DNA of 64,000 bases from Chryseobacterium joostei (lineage in GTDB: Bacteria; Bacteroidota; Bacteroidia; Flavobacteriales; Weeksellaceae): NCBI RefSeq assembly GCF_003815775.1, contig NZ_CP033926.1, positions 372,001-436,000 on the forward strand, written 5' to 3'. The first letter of the stretch is position 1, and every line of letters starts with the position of its first letter. Position numbers and translations under genes: made by a program. The notes beneath the pieces were generated by a model. It was not told the origin of the DNA, searched no databases, and saw only the letters and a list, made by a program, of their open reading frames with translations. Below are positions 17,506 to 26,535 of this stretch, in pieces.

Positions 17506-19305
17506 ATGAACAAATCGGCTATATTTTTAATTTTCTTTTTAAGTGGTTTTTTCTTTTTAAATGCACAGGAAAAAAAGGACTCTCTTTATTACAAAATAGA
17601 GGAATTTTCGGATCAGAGAAAAGTGACCAAATTCATTCATCGTTTGATATTTCGGCGGGAAGCAGATTCTACTTCTGTTAAATCCAGAACTGAAAAAATG
17701 CTGCAGGAGACTTATAATAAGAAATATATCAGAAAGATCCGGGTAGAAACCATTGACCCTTTTGGGTATGATTCCAAAGATGATAAAGAAAAACTGAAAT
17801 GGTACGATTGGGTTAAAGATCATCTTCATGCTCCCACAAGAGCTTCTACAGTTGATAATTATTTACTTTTTAAGGAAGGTGAAGAATATAATGCACAGAA
17901 ACTCTATGAATCTGAACGTTTACTAAGAGCAACACCTTTTATCAATAGAGTTAATATCAGTGTTAATGAAAGTGCTTCCACCAAAGACTCTATCGATGTC
18001 GTTGTCAGAGTTCTTGATTCCTGGAGTTTAAAGCCCAGAATTAGTTATTCCGGAAGCAAAATTGGTTTAGGAGTTACCGAAGAAAATGTATTGGGATTAG
18101 GTCATACGTTTGATTTCCTTTATAGAAATGATTCCAAAGAAAAGCAGGACTATCTTTTAGGAAGCTATACCACCTACAATCTTTTTGGTTCATATATCAA
18201 TGCCCAGATTTTGGGAGAACGGGACTTTGTAAGAAATGAAAGAATTAATTTCAATTTAAGAAGAGACTTTTTCTCACCCTTAACGAAATGGGCAGGTGGT
18301 TTTACATTCGAATATTTTAAACGAAATGTTTTACTTCCCACAGAAAATGATACTAGTTTTCCTGAAGTTCAGATTAAAGTCTACAGTCAGGATTTATGGG
18401 GTGGTTATCAAATTCCTATTTCATCTGATTCTAATGAAAAAGTATCGAGTAATATTGCCGTGATAGGACGATTTCAGAATTATCAGTACAAAGACAGTCC
18501 GGGAATTGACCAGTATAAATACTTTAGCTCCTACAACAGCTTTCTGGTATCTGTTGGATTTATTAATAGAAAATTCTCGGTTCAGAAGAATATTTTCCAA
18601 TATGATCTGCCTGAGGATATTGCTTATGGTAATTCATTAAACCTTACCGCAGGAGCTCTATCAAGAAGTAAGGAAGTTAATCCCTATGTAGGAATTTCTG
18701 CCTCTTACGGTAATTTTACAAAATTGGGTTACTTTAATCTAAAGGCTCAGTTTGGAAGATTCTTTAATGAGGATAATCAAAATCGGGAGTCTTTTCGTCT
18801 GGATGGAACCTATTTTACCAATCTTCAGGATTGGAAATTTGCCAAAGCAAGACACTTCTTTTCTCCGACTTTAGCATTGGGGAATCCACAGCATAATTAT
18901 TCCTATAAAGACAGAATAAATCTTACTTCTGCAGATGAATTCCCTGTTTACAATTCGGACTATATCGGAACCAAAAAGTTGGTGCTAAGATATCAGCTTC
19001 AATTGTTTATTAATAAAACCTGGAAGAACTTCCATTTCAGTCCTTACCTAACGGCGGCAGCAGGCTGGTTGGGAATGCCGGATGATAAACTGTTCTCGAC
19101 AAAGACAAACACAAAAATAGGAATTGGTGTTTTAATTAATAATCCGTATTTGGTTTTCAACAGGATTCAAATTTCGTTCACCTATTACCCTCGTGTTCCT
19201 TTCGACAACAATTCTGCTTTAGACTTTAACAGTAACCGAAATAATATGTTACCAATGAACAGTTTTACAACAGATATCCCTCACTTTGTAAATTTTGGAA
19301 ATTAA
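17506..19305 (+). CDS. Outer-membrane beta-barrel protein with POTRA-like domain (BamA/TamA-like)
   Basis: The 599-residue protein has a signal peptide ending in LNAQ (about residue 20). After it comes a POTRA-like region at roughly residues 60-175: YIRKIRVETIDPFG, then LLFKEGEEYNAQKLYESERLLRATPFINRVNI, then DVVVRVLDSWSLKP. This is the pattern of BamA/TamA-type receptors. From about 180 to the end it is a long series of amphipathic strands (RISYSGSKIGLG, YNLFGSYINAQ and so on), as in a 16-strand barrel. The last residue is not phenylalanine (it ends VNFGN). The likely role is outer-membrane transport or assembly, but there is no partner gene to name a substrate. Confidence 0.82.
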   Translation: MNKSAIFLIFFLSGFFFLNAQEKKDSLYYKIEEFSDQRKVTKFIHRLIFRREADSTSVKSRTEKMLQETYNKKYIRKIRVETIDPFGYDSKDDKEKLKWYDWVKDHLHAPTRASTVDNYLLFKEGEEYNAQKLYESERLLRATPFINRVNISVNESASTKDSIDVVVRVLDSWSLKPRISYSGSKIGLGVTEENVLGLGHTFDFLYRNDSKEKQDYLLGSYTTYNLFGSYINAQILGERDFVRNERINFNLRRDFFSPLTKWAGGFTFEYFKRNVLLPTENDTSFPEVQIKVYSQDLWGGYQIPISSDSNEKVSSNIAVIGRFQNYQYKDSPGIDQYKYFSSYNSFLVSVGFINRKFSVQKNIFQYDLPEDIAYGNSLNLTAGALSRSKEVNPYVGISASYGNFTKLGYFNLKAQFGRFFNEDNQNRESFRLDGTYFTNLQDWKFAKARHFFSPTLALGNPQHNYSYKDRINLTSADEFPVYNSDYIGTKKLVLRYQLQLFINKTWKNFHFSPYLTAAAGWLGMPDDKLFSTKTNTKIGIGVLINNPYLVFNRIQISFTYYPRVPFDNNSALDFNSNRNNMLPMNSFTTDIPHFVNFGN

Positions 19306-19397
19306 TGGTCTAGTCGCTTATCATCTGGGTGAGGTTTTTCACTTCACTTTAGTCCAAAATAAATAGGTGACAAAATTACTATTCTTTCGATACATAA

Positions 19398-19452
19398 AAA
19401 AACAGTTCGATTCTAACAAGGTCATAAGATCGAAAAGAGTCGAACTGTTTTT
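19398..19452. terminator. Bidirectional terminator
   Basis: A 17-bp inverted repeat with one G-T pair (AAAAACAGTTCGATTCT and its partner) encloses a 21-base loop. It has A-runs on one side and T-runs on the other. It lies between the convergent barrel and secreted-protein genes. Confidence 0.88.
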
Positions 19453-19498
19453 CAATATTGGATTTTTGGATGCTCCCTGAAAAATAATCTTAAACAAT

Positions 19499-19984
19499 TT
19501 ATTTCTTTGGATTTAGGGATAGGTTATCCAGGTAAACAGCTTGATGTATACCATTCAATAAAACTTTCAGTCCCAAATGCGAATCTTTCTTTAAAGAAAT
19601 ATTTACTACTTTTTTCTCCCCCGTTATCTTTGAAGGTTTAGCAATTGAAACATATGATTTTGTATCAGACGGATTGTTTATTGAGAAAAGCTCCAATGTG
19701 GTTTCTCCTCCGTTATCAGAAAGATCAAGGGAAAGGGTATAGTTTCCTGCCTTAATTTTTGGAGTCACTAAATACATATTTTCTCCCGGGCTGGTCATTG
19801 AATAAAAAGTGATTTTTTTATCATTAGCATAAAGCATTGCTTTTCCAGACTGAGCTGTCCAGCATTTGTTAATATTCTTCCATGTATCAAAATTTTCTAC
19901 AAGGGTAGATACCGTTTTACATTGTGCATTGGCTGTTAGAAGTCCGCCGAAAACAGCTATTCCCGTTAATAAGAGTTTTTTCAT
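19499..19984 (-). CDS. Secreted protein, adhesin-like beta-sandwich domain
   Basis: The 161-residue product has a signal peptide (MKKLLLTGIAVFGGLLTANAQ). The mature part of about 140 residues begins with VENFDTWKNINKCWTAQSG and contains NMYLVTPKIKAGNYTLSLDLSD and a final VYLDNLSLNPKK. This is the typical course of choice-of-anchor or cleaved-adhesin beta-sandwich domains that often bind carbohydrate. Unlike most such proteins in this group it has no T9SS sorting tail, so it may stay in the periplasm or depend on another route. Function is unknown. Confidence 0.78.
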   Translation of the reverse strand: MKKLLLTGIAVFGGLLTANAQCKTVSTLVENFDTWKNINKCWTAQSGKAMLYANDKKITFYSMTSPGENMYLVTPKIKAGNYTLSLDLSDNGGETTLELFSINNPSDTKSYVSIAKPSKITGEKKVVNISLKKDSHLGLKVLLNGIHQAVYLDNLSLNPKK

Positions 19985-20185
19985 GTTATACTAAAAATTG
20001 TTAAATAAAAATAGGTAAAAAGACTGTATGGGAAAGGGATTATTTTATGATTTAAGTTAGGTTTATATACTCTGAACTATTTTATTTCCGAGAATTAGTG
20101 TCATAAAATATAGCCGATAATCGGGATTGTCTTATTTTTCAATTCTCTTTAATATTGACTAATATGATGAGTAATATTTCAAAGC

Positions 20186-21664
20186 ATGAGAACAATAACA
20201 TTTAGTTTTCTTTTTATGTTGACATCCGTTACGGCTTGTGCACAAAAAAAAGATAATGCTCCCTTAGTTCCTCCAAAAATGAAGACCATACATAGTGTTC
20301 CTTTTTTAACAAAGCAAAACGATTTTATCTACGTAGATAAAACAAGTTTAAAACCAATTACTAATCAAAAATTCAAAAGGGCATCAGTATATACGCCTAC
20401 AGGTTTTGCAACAGTTGCAAATGAAAAAAATGAATATGCAGTTATAGACGAAAATGGAAAAATAGTTTTGAATTTTTCAGAGGAAGACGTTAATTTAAAT
20501 GTTGTAAATGGGCTTACATTTTATAAAAAGGATATTGAATACGAAAAAAAAATGCCTGTCTGGAAATGGGACTTGAATATCATGGGCGGGGATATCAAGA
20601 AAGAGCAAACCTACCATAAAATAGAGATTGGAGTTTTAGAAACCAAACAAATCTTACTGAATGAAGACATTCCTTATCTGGATGATAATTATTATCTGAA
20701 CATTGTTTCAGTAGACGAAAATCACGTTTTTTGGAATGGAGATCTTTACGAAATTAAAAAAAGCAGGTTAAATAAAATTGAAAAAAATATAGCTGAGCTG
20801 TTAGAGAATAAACGTTTTATCAAGGCTTCAAATACAGATTTTTCAATGTATGAATTGGGTCAGAAAAAAGCCATTCACAGCGAGATGAAAGGTATTGAAA
20901 CCCTTCAGCTTCAGTTTGGGAAAGAAACCATAACGATGACGGAAATTAATAAAGAACGTTATGAGCCGGAAGTTCCTAAGCTTTTAGTAGACAGTAAAAC
21001 CAATGATGTTTATCCTTTTCCACAGTACGAAAAGGTATTTCCGAAAGAAATTACAAAGGCAACAGCCTTGCAAATTGACTTTATTAAGAAAGCTTCCCTA
21101 GTGTATTCCATAACCAATTCGCCTTATTTTTTATTGGGAGTTTTTAATTACGATCATGATGTCTGGGCATTCGATTGGCTTTATATTGATACCAAAGGAA
21201 ATGTTGTAGACTCTATTGATAAATACAATTTTAAGGTCTTGGACCAGATCGGGAATATGGTTTGGCCTGATAGAAAAATGATTTTACCCAATCAATTCAT
21301 TAATAAAAACTGGAAATTCGGGAAAATAAAATCTTATCGAGGGATGAATAATGGCTATCTTATTCAAATTGAAGACGAAAAACATTTGAAAACCATGGGC
21401 TTGTGGAACAGTGATAAAAATATTTGGGAGATAAAGCCTGAATACCATACTATCTCGGTTCTGGATACCGAAAAAGAGATCTATGCTCTTCAAAAAGAGG
21501 AAAAGGGTTTATACACGCTTTATGATAATAAGAATAAAAAGAATATTGGATCAAACGCTTATCAATTCATTAACTCGGATGGCTTGGTAAATGTTAACCT
21601 GAATTCAGAGAAAAATATGGATTACTATATTGATATCTATTCCGGACAAGAATACAAAGAATAA
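20186..21664 (+). CDS. Lipoprotein with WG-repeat-like segments
   Basis: The 492-residue protein has a lipoprotein-like signal (MRTITFSFLFMLTSVTAC) with the cysteine near residue 18. Segments such as GFATVANEKNEYAVIDENGKIVLNF and LYTLYDNKNKKNIGSNAYQFINSDGLVNV have the rhythm of WG repeats, but the repeats are diverged. No catalytic site is visible. It is the first of a long run of plus-strand genes to 30094 that looks like an immunity-gene array. A role as a membrane-anchored immunity or binding protein would fit but is only inferred. Confidence 0.7.
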   Translation: MRTITFSFLFMLTSVTACAQKKDNAPLVPPKMKTIHSVPFLTKQNDFIYVDKTSLKPITNQKFKRASVYTPTGFATVANEKNEYAVIDENGKIVLNFSEEDVNLNVVNGLTFYKKDIEYEKKMPVWKWDLNIMGGDIKKEQTYHKIEIGVLETKQILLNEDIPYLDDNYYLNIVSVDENHVFWNGDLYEIKKSRLNKIEKNIAELLENKRFIKASNTDFSMYELGQKKAIHSEMKGIETLQLQFGKETITMTEINKERYEPEVPKLLVDSKTNDVYPFPQYEKVFPKEITKATALQIDFIKKASLVYSITNSPYFLLGVFNYDHDVWAFDWLYIDTKGNVVDSIDKYNFKVLDQIGNMVWPDRKMILPNQFINKNWKFGKIKSYRGMNNGYLIQIEDEKHLKTMGLWNSDKNIWEIKPEYHTISVLDTEKEIYALQKEEKGLYTLYDNKNKKNIGSNAYQFINSDGLVNVNLNSEKNMDYYIDIYSGQEYKE

Positions 21665-21724
21665 TCATATAAATACACCAGCTATCATTTACATAAATCT
21701 ATCCATTAAATACTTAATGTTAAT

Positions 21725-21937
21725 ATGCTTTCATCCGCAGATTTACACTTTGAAAGAGCATTGATTCTCACTGCCCTGATTCTGTTTTTAGGTGCAGGGT
21801 TTTCCTGTATGTTCATTATTAATTCTGTAAAAAAGAAACAGAAAAATATACTCTATTATGTCCTTTCATTTCTAGTTTCCGGAATTATTGTATTAGCTTT
21901 AGTCACATTTTGTTTTTATACGATGTTAATTGAATAG
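21725..21937 (+). CDS. Small membrane protein, 70 aa
   Basis: The 70-residue product has two hydrophobic segments, ALILTALILFLGAGFSCMFII and YYVLSFLVSGIIVLALVTFCFYTML, separated by a basic turn (KKKQKN). It should sit in the inner membrane with the turn in the cytoplasm. No family is recognised. It lies 60 bases after the lipoprotein gene and in the same direction, within the run of accessory genes. Small membrane proteins of this kind are frequent in immunity arrays, but nothing specific ties it to that role. Confidence 0.6.
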   Translation: MLSSADLHFERALILTALILFLGAGFSCMFIINSVKKKQKNILYYVLSFLVSGIIVLALVTFCFYTMLIE

Positions 21938-22073
21938 ACTGAAATCTATATATCCTGAATCATCTGCCAAAAACGAAATAGACCGGAATGTATTAAACCC
22001 TATTTGGAGTAAATTATAAACTCCGGAAAAGAATGCGAAGAGAATTAAATAAGAAATTTAAAATATTACAACT

Positions 22074-22703
22074 ATGATTTTCAGAAAGCTATTACCTATT
22101 GTTGCTTGTGTTATAAGTATCTCATCTTTTTCACAGATAAGAACAGGAGTATACTTTTCTTCAGATAAAAAATACAATGAAATTATTGAAGATGTTGGAA
22201 ATCCCTTACCAGGAAATCCGGTGATGATTGTACAATCATTTGTTCCTAATTATGGAAGCTATATTTGGTTTCTGAATGAAAGTAAGTCTGAAAAACCTGC
22301 TTATTTAGATGAAAGCCCCAAAGATTTACATGCCGGTATTTTTTTGGAAGATCATGGAGGGATCATTCCACAGATCACCTTTAAAGACTTTGCAGGGGGC
22401 CTGGCACAACCTAAGTATCTCATTAATTTCTGTGAAATTGGAGATGCAGACCATGACGGCTTTCCTGAGTTTTACCTTACTTATTTTGAAGAATCAGACG
22501 GATTAGATGCTAAACCTTTGAAAGTTATAGTGTATACAAAGAGTGAAAAAACATTTTCAAAAGCAAAAATTACCGGATGGATTCCATTTCAGGAAGAAGA
22601 TCAATATCGTGAAGAAAAAGATGCCAATTTCAAATTATTGCCCAAGGCAATAAGATTGAAGGCTGAAAAAACACTGAAAGACGCCAAAAACGGAATGAAC
22701 TAG
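22074..22703 (+). CDS. Secreted protein with a DxDxDG calcium-like motif
   Basis: The 209-residue product has a signal peptide (MIFRKLLPIVACVISISSFSQ). The mature protein includes YGSYIWFLNESKSEKP and a GDADHDGFPEFYLTYFEESDGLD segment near residue 124. DADHDG there is a calcium-loop-like motif of the sort found in FG-GAP and VCBS-type repeats, and the following PEFYLTYF strand fits that. A charged helix ends the protein. I do not recognise a named family. It ends seven bases before the SMI1-type gene and is likely co-transcribed with it. Confidence 0.7.
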   Translation: MIFRKLLPIVACVISISSFSQIRTGVYFSSDKKYNEIIEDVGNPLPGNPVMIVQSFVPNYGSYIWFLNESKSEKPAYLDESPKDLHAGIFLEDHGGIIPQITFKDFAGGLAQPKYLINFCEIGDADHDGFPEFYLTYFEESDGLDAKPLKVIVYTKSEKTFSKAKITGWIPFQEEDQYREEKDANFKLLPKAIRLKAEKTLKDAKNGMN

Positions 22704-22710
22704 AATACCT

Positions 22711-23823
22711 ATGAAACTACCCAACCAATGGCATAGCTTTATCAAAATATTTCAGAAGAAATTTGATTCTGAAATAGTATATGATATTGTACACATTTTT
22801 CAAGATCAAGAAACCATCAATGAGCGTTTTACTACCCATGAGTTTGAAATATATTTACCTGATTATATTCCCGTAGCCGACGACTCCGGTGGGCAGGTAG
22901 CTGTAATTTCTAAAAATGATAAGGATACAAAAGTATATCTTACATCATACGGAACATTGCAGGAAAAAGAGTTCAGAATATTGGATCGTGATTTACTGCA
23001 TTGGATGCAGCAAAAATTTCCTTTTGATCAGAAAGCAAGTGAAATGCCTGAAATGACATCAGAACAGCAAGCTATATTTGAAAAAGAAAATGATCATTTG
23101 TTACAAAAAGTGAGGCAATTTCCATTGCTCCTGAATTTCTGGAAACAAACGTATTCGATTGAGAATTTATGCCTGCCGGAAAACTATCCCGTAGTAGAAG
23201 ATATTCTGGCGTTCCAAGAGGGATATGCTTTTAGTTCTGTTGTCACTGAAAAATTAATAGGAGAAAAGGATGGAGACTTTAGGGATAGCTGGTTAGTCAT
23301 CGCCAGTAACTATTTTGCAGATCCTTTTTTTATTGATTTTAATGATGCAAAGGAGAATTTTCCTGTATACTTTGCTTTTCATGGTGCTGGAAAATGGACG
23401 CCTATACAAATTGCAGATAGTATCAGTGAATTTCAAGAAATACTAAACAAGATTTTTGAAAATAGATTTGATAGAAATTATCTTGAATCTTTTCTAAAAG
23501 AATTAACAAGTTCAGGCAACGAGTTTTGGGATGAAGTGTACCAAAATGTTTTAGATATGTCGGATTATACAGAAGAAGAGCAAAACGAAAAGAATGACGA
23601 GTCAGACTGGCGCGAAGCCGAAGTATACATCATAGATATAGGTCCCAATAAAATGAAAATTGTTTCTTTATTAAAGGAAGTATACAAATTATCAGGGACT
23701 GAAGCTCTTCAAATGAGTAAACAAAACCGAATTTTATACCACAAGGGTCCTTACAAGTGGATACAATCAAGTGCCCGGGAATTGGAGAGTTTAGGAGCAA
23801 CAATAGAAATAGTCACCTTATAG
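22711..23823 (+). CDS. SMI1/KNR4 (SUKH) immunity-type protein with L7/L12-like C-terminal domain
   Basis: The first 120 residues of this 370-residue protein follow the SMI1/KNR4 pattern, notably YLPDYIPVADDSGGQVAVISKN and VYLTSYGTLQEKEF. Residues about 125-270 form a second domain of similar style (NYPVVEDILAFQEGYAF, SWLVIASNYFADPFFIDF). The last 65 residues look like the C-terminal domain of ribosomal protein L7/L12: VYIIDIGPNKMKIVSLLKEV, then LSGTEALQMSK, then ARELESLGATIEIV. SUKH proteins are established immunity proteins of polymorphic toxin systems. The L7/L12-like end could help target a ribosome-directed toxin, which is speculation. No signal peptide, so it acts in the cytoplasm. Confidence 0.82.
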   Translation: MKLPNQWHSFIKIFQKKFDSEIVYDIVHIFQDQETINERFTTHEFEIYLPDYIPVADDSGGQVAVISKNDKDTKVYLTSYGTLQEKEFRILDRDLLHWMQQKFPFDQKASEMPEMTSEQQAIFEKENDHLLQKVRQFPLLLNFWKQTYSIENLCLPENYPVVEDILAFQEGYAFSSVVTEKLIGEKDGDFRDSWLVIASNYFADPFFIDFNDAKENFPVYFAFHGAGKWTPIQIADSISEFQEILNKIFENRFDRNYLESFLKELTSSGNEFWDEVYQNVLDMSDYTEEEQNEKNDESDWREAEVYIIDIGPNKMKIVSLLKEVYKLSGTEALQMSKQNRILYHKGPYKWIQSSARELESLGATIEIVTL

Positions 23824-23944
23824 ATATACGGTGATCATGTTGCTGCCCTGAAATTCTAATTACCATAAAAACCACCGTTTTCAGGGATGTTTTCATGTGG
23901 CATCTTTTGTTACTTTTAACTCATCTATTTTTAAAAGTAAAGCG

Positions 23945-24472
23945 GTGAAATACCTCATAATTTTAACTTCATTTTTAGCATTGTCCAGCTGTAAAACCGA
24001 TGCGCAAAAATTGAAAATTTCTGCTATTTATACTGAACCCAAAAAAGTTACCAGAGAAATTCCTGGAACAGATTCAACCCATACTTTTACAACCCGTACC
24101 GAGGTTACAGAGCGACTGGCTCCTATGATTTTTATGCTTTCTAAAAATTCTGAAATACTCAAATTTCGTATACAGGGAAATATCAGTTCTAATGGACACT
24201 CCATTCATCAGATAAGAAAAATTCGTTTTGAAAAAGGAGAACAAAATGGAAATTACATGACACTGAGGTATTATGTGGAGATTAAAAAGAAACCAGGTAA
24301 AGAAAGTGCTAATGTGGTAGGATATAATTATACAAAAGATGAAACCTACAAAATACCAGATGATGTCAAATTAATAAAAATAGAATTGTACGAGGATAGG
24401 ATCAATGAGATATCAAATACAAATCCCAAGCTTATAGCCGAACCAATCTTTAATTTTTTTGCAAAAATCTAA
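23945..24472 (+). CDS. Lipoprotein of unknown function
   Basis: With a GTG start at 23945 the product has 175 residues. It begins with a lipoprotein signal, VKYLIILTSFLALSSC, cysteine at residue 16. The open frame reaches back to a GTG at 23897, but that adds residues in front of the signal peptide and overlaps a TACTTTTA -7-like box at 23911. The mature part has a long beta-strand course (EVTERLAPMIFMLSKNSEILKFRIQGNISS and MTLRYYVEIKKKP). It belongs to no family I recognise. Its place among immunity-like genes suggests a periplasmic immunity lipoprotein, but that is inferred from context only. Confidence 0.7.
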   Translation: MKYLIILTSFLALSSCKTDAQKLKISAIYTEPKKVTREIPGTDSTHTFTTRTEVTERLAPMIFMLSKNSEILKFRIQGNISSNGHSIHQIRKIRFEKGEQNGNYMTLRYYVEIKKKPGKESANVVGYNYTKDETYKIPDDVKLIKIELYEDRINEISNTNPKLIAEPIFNFFAKI

Positions 24473-24508
24473 ATACGTGAAAATGATAATACGTATTTCG
24501 GAACGTAA

Positions 24509-24589
24509 ATTAAGATACCGGTTCTAGGAAACTTTACAACTATAGGATGGTTTCAAAAGCAGGATTTCAGCATTGTACCCGAATTTTGA
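24509..24589 (+). pseudogene. Possible C-terminal gene remnant
   Basis: The frame after a stop codon reads IKIPVLGNFTTIGWFQKQ, continues for eight more codons and then stops, with no start codon. Such short protein-like tails are expected when immunity genes are replaced by recombination. It is short enough to be chance. Confidence 0.2.
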
Positions 24590-24637
24590 AAATTATTTTT
24601 TAACGGAATGAATGCTCTTATTGAAAAATATTAAATT

Positions 24638-25504
24638 ATGGGTAAAAGAAATAATAAGATAAATCTTAGTGAAGAAGAAGCTATAAAAATAATTGTTGAG
24701 CTTGATCAGATTGTCGTTTCATTCGACAAAATAAAAAGTCATTTTGCAGAAGAAAAGGATATCCAGAAACATGATAAAACGCTCAGCGATTATATTGTTA
24801 ACGAAAAAGTAAATCAGACACTGGCACAAATCAGAAGTTTATTGTCTTCCAAATTTTCGCTTACAATAGGCGAAGATGATAAAGATGCTCTGGAAAGAGC
24901 ATGTAATAGGAACAAATATTGGTCTCCGGAAGATAAAGAAGTTCCGTCCCTTTCAACAAATTTTGAAAATTGGCATGAAGAGAATTTATCAACTCTTACT
25001 TATTCTATAATCAATGATTTTAATTGTCTCTATCAGCTTTTAACCAAGAAAAAACAAAATATTTATGCCTTTGCTTTGGTATTGGATGATGATTGCATAA
25101 CTGCTTATTCGGTAGTTTCTACAAAAGAAAGTCTAAAGAAACTTCATAAAAATAAAGAATGGGATGCTCCAGAATGGTGCTGGGGTGTAGGAGAAGGGGA
25201 TGTGAAAGATGGTGTAAGCAATTTTATTGAACTGCTTTTGAAGCATTACTGGAACAATATTGCACCGCTATTTAAGCAAGGGTTTGATTATGCTCCTGAA
25301 CGTCAAAAAAATTTGCAGCTATTTACAGATGCAATGTGTAGGGCCAAGCATGAGCTCGTAAAAAAATATGGTAATGAAGTCGAAAAGATGGCTTTTTACA
25401 TCAGTATACCTGGTGAACCGATTGTAGAAAAAAACAGTGCATTAGCCATTAATAATAAAGATAATACGAAAGTAAAAGAGCTATTGGATAGCTTATACAT
25501 TTAA
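24638..25504 (+). CDS. DUF4303-like protein, probable immunity protein
   Basis: The 288-residue protein has a lysine-rich helical N-terminal region of about 95 residues. From residue 125 on it follows the DUF4303 pattern: NIYAFALVLDDDCITAYSVVSTKESLKKL, then EWDAPEWCWGVGEGDVKDGVSNFIELL, where the W-x-x-x-x-W run after the charged turn is the family's best mark. DUF4303 proteins occur beside polymorphic toxin genes as likely immunity proteins. There is no signal peptide. The N-terminal extension is not part of the usual domain. The family match is from pattern memory and should be regarded as probable. Confidence 0.65.
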   Translation: MGKRNNKINLSEEEAIKIIVELDQIVVSFDKIKSHFAEEKDIQKHDKTLSDYIVNEKVNQTLAQIRSLLSSKFSLTIGEDDKDALERACNRNKYWSPEDKEVPSLSTNFENWHEENLSTLTYSIINDFNCLYQLLTKKKQNIYAFALVLDDDCITAYSVVSTKESLKKLHKNKEWDAPEWCWGVGEGDVKDGVSNFIELLLKHYWNNIAPLFKQGFDYAPERQKNLQLFTDAMCRAKHELVKKYGNEVEKMAFYISIPGEPIVEKNSALAINNKDNTKVKELLDSLYI

Positions 25505-25594
25505 AAACGGAGCATTTTCCGCAGATTAATTTGAAAACAAAATTCAAAGAAGCGGAAATCAAATGTATTTTACTTTAAAAATATCCATTTTTAT

Positions 25595-26356
25595 ATGAAT
25601 ATGAAATTAATTGATTGTTGCAACCATAATTTACAAACATTTGGAGTGGTTTGCGGACATCTTAAGACCAGTGGGAAGAATTTAGGCTTCCATGAAGAGG
25701 AAGCCGAAGACCAACGAAAACCCGATGCATGGTGCAATGATTGTCATGAACGTTGGCAATTCATGAATCAATCTGAAATAGAAAGAGAGCAATGGGAAGA
25801 GATATGCGATTTTAAGGTTGTATGTGGAGTTTGTTATGAAAAAATTAAAGAAGAAAATCAGACGGTCAATAATTTTGATATAGAAGTTTTGCCTGTTGAA
25901 AAAATTGAAAATCAGCTTTCAAGACAAGAATATTCCACCATGGCAGCTGAATATTTTCCGATATGGGTGCCTGATTTGTATGTGGGTATGATTTCAACTC
26001 TTGAGACACAGATTATTTCTATAGAGTCAAAACTGCTGAATGTAGAAGAAGCTTTGAAAGTAAATCTATCTCGAGACAAAACAGAGGAATGGATTTTTGC
26101 AACAAGCACAGGTGAGGATTATTGGACGTTTGATAGGGAGCAGAATATTATTTATTATGAAAGATTAGGGGATGAATTCGTTACAAAAAAAATGAATATT
26201 CATTTTGATCAATGGTTACAGCTTTGTTTTGTTCTGCAAAAATTAGATCGTATTCAGGAGAAATATTTGGTTACTATTGCCCTTAAAAAAGCATTACAAC
26301 AAAGCTTCTCTATCATCAATCCGGTATTAGTTGATCACTTTAAAAATATTATTTAA
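25595..26356 (+). CDS. Zinc-ribbon protein with SUKH-like tail
   Basis: The 253-residue protein has a cysteine-rich N-terminal part: CCNHN near residue 8, VCGH near 20, WCNDCHERW near 47 and CDFKVVCGVCYEK near 70. These can form one or two zinc-binding knuckles. The second half (EDYWTFDREQNIIYYERLGDEFVTKKMNIHFDQWLQLCFVLQKLDRI) resembles the late strands and helix of SMI1/KNR4-type proteins, without the full domain being clear. Its position between a DUF4303-like gene and SUKH remnants suggests an immunity role. The ATG at 25595 is followed by a second ATG two codons later. Confidence 0.65.
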   Translation: MNMKLIDCCNHNLQTFGVVCGHLKTSGKNLGFHEEEAEDQRKPDAWCNDCHERWQFMNQSEIEREQWEEICDFKVVCGVCYEKIKEENQTVNNFDIEVLPVEKIENQLSRQEYSTMAAEYFPIWVPDLYVGMISTLETQIISIESKLLNVEEALKVNLSRDKTEEWIFATSTGEDYWTFDREQNIIYYERLGDEFVTKKMNIHFDQWLQLCFVLQKLDRIQEKYLVTIALKKALQQSFSIINPVLVDHFKNII

Positions 26357-26413
26357 TGATAAATCGTCTGGGAAATATCAGGAATGTTTAGAAAATCAGG
26401 TTAAAAAATACCT

Positions 26414-26470
26414 ATGAATATTTTACAAGACTTAGAAAAGGAATTTAATTTTACTTATCCTGAGCTTTGA
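26414..26470 (+). pseudogene. Truncated N-terminus of a SUKH-like gene
   Basis: The frame MNILQDLEKEFNFTYPEL stops after 18 codons. A helix followed by YPEL is the classic beginning of SMI1/KNR4 proteins (helix, then FNxTYPxxY). The rest of the gene is missing; a new lipoprotein gene begins 66 bases later. This looks like a start-end remnant left by deletion. Confidence 0.4.
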
Positions 26471-26535
26471 AAAATTAAACATACAATTTGATTATTGGAA
26501 ATAGAGTAGTTGACTCCATAATTATAAAAAACACA

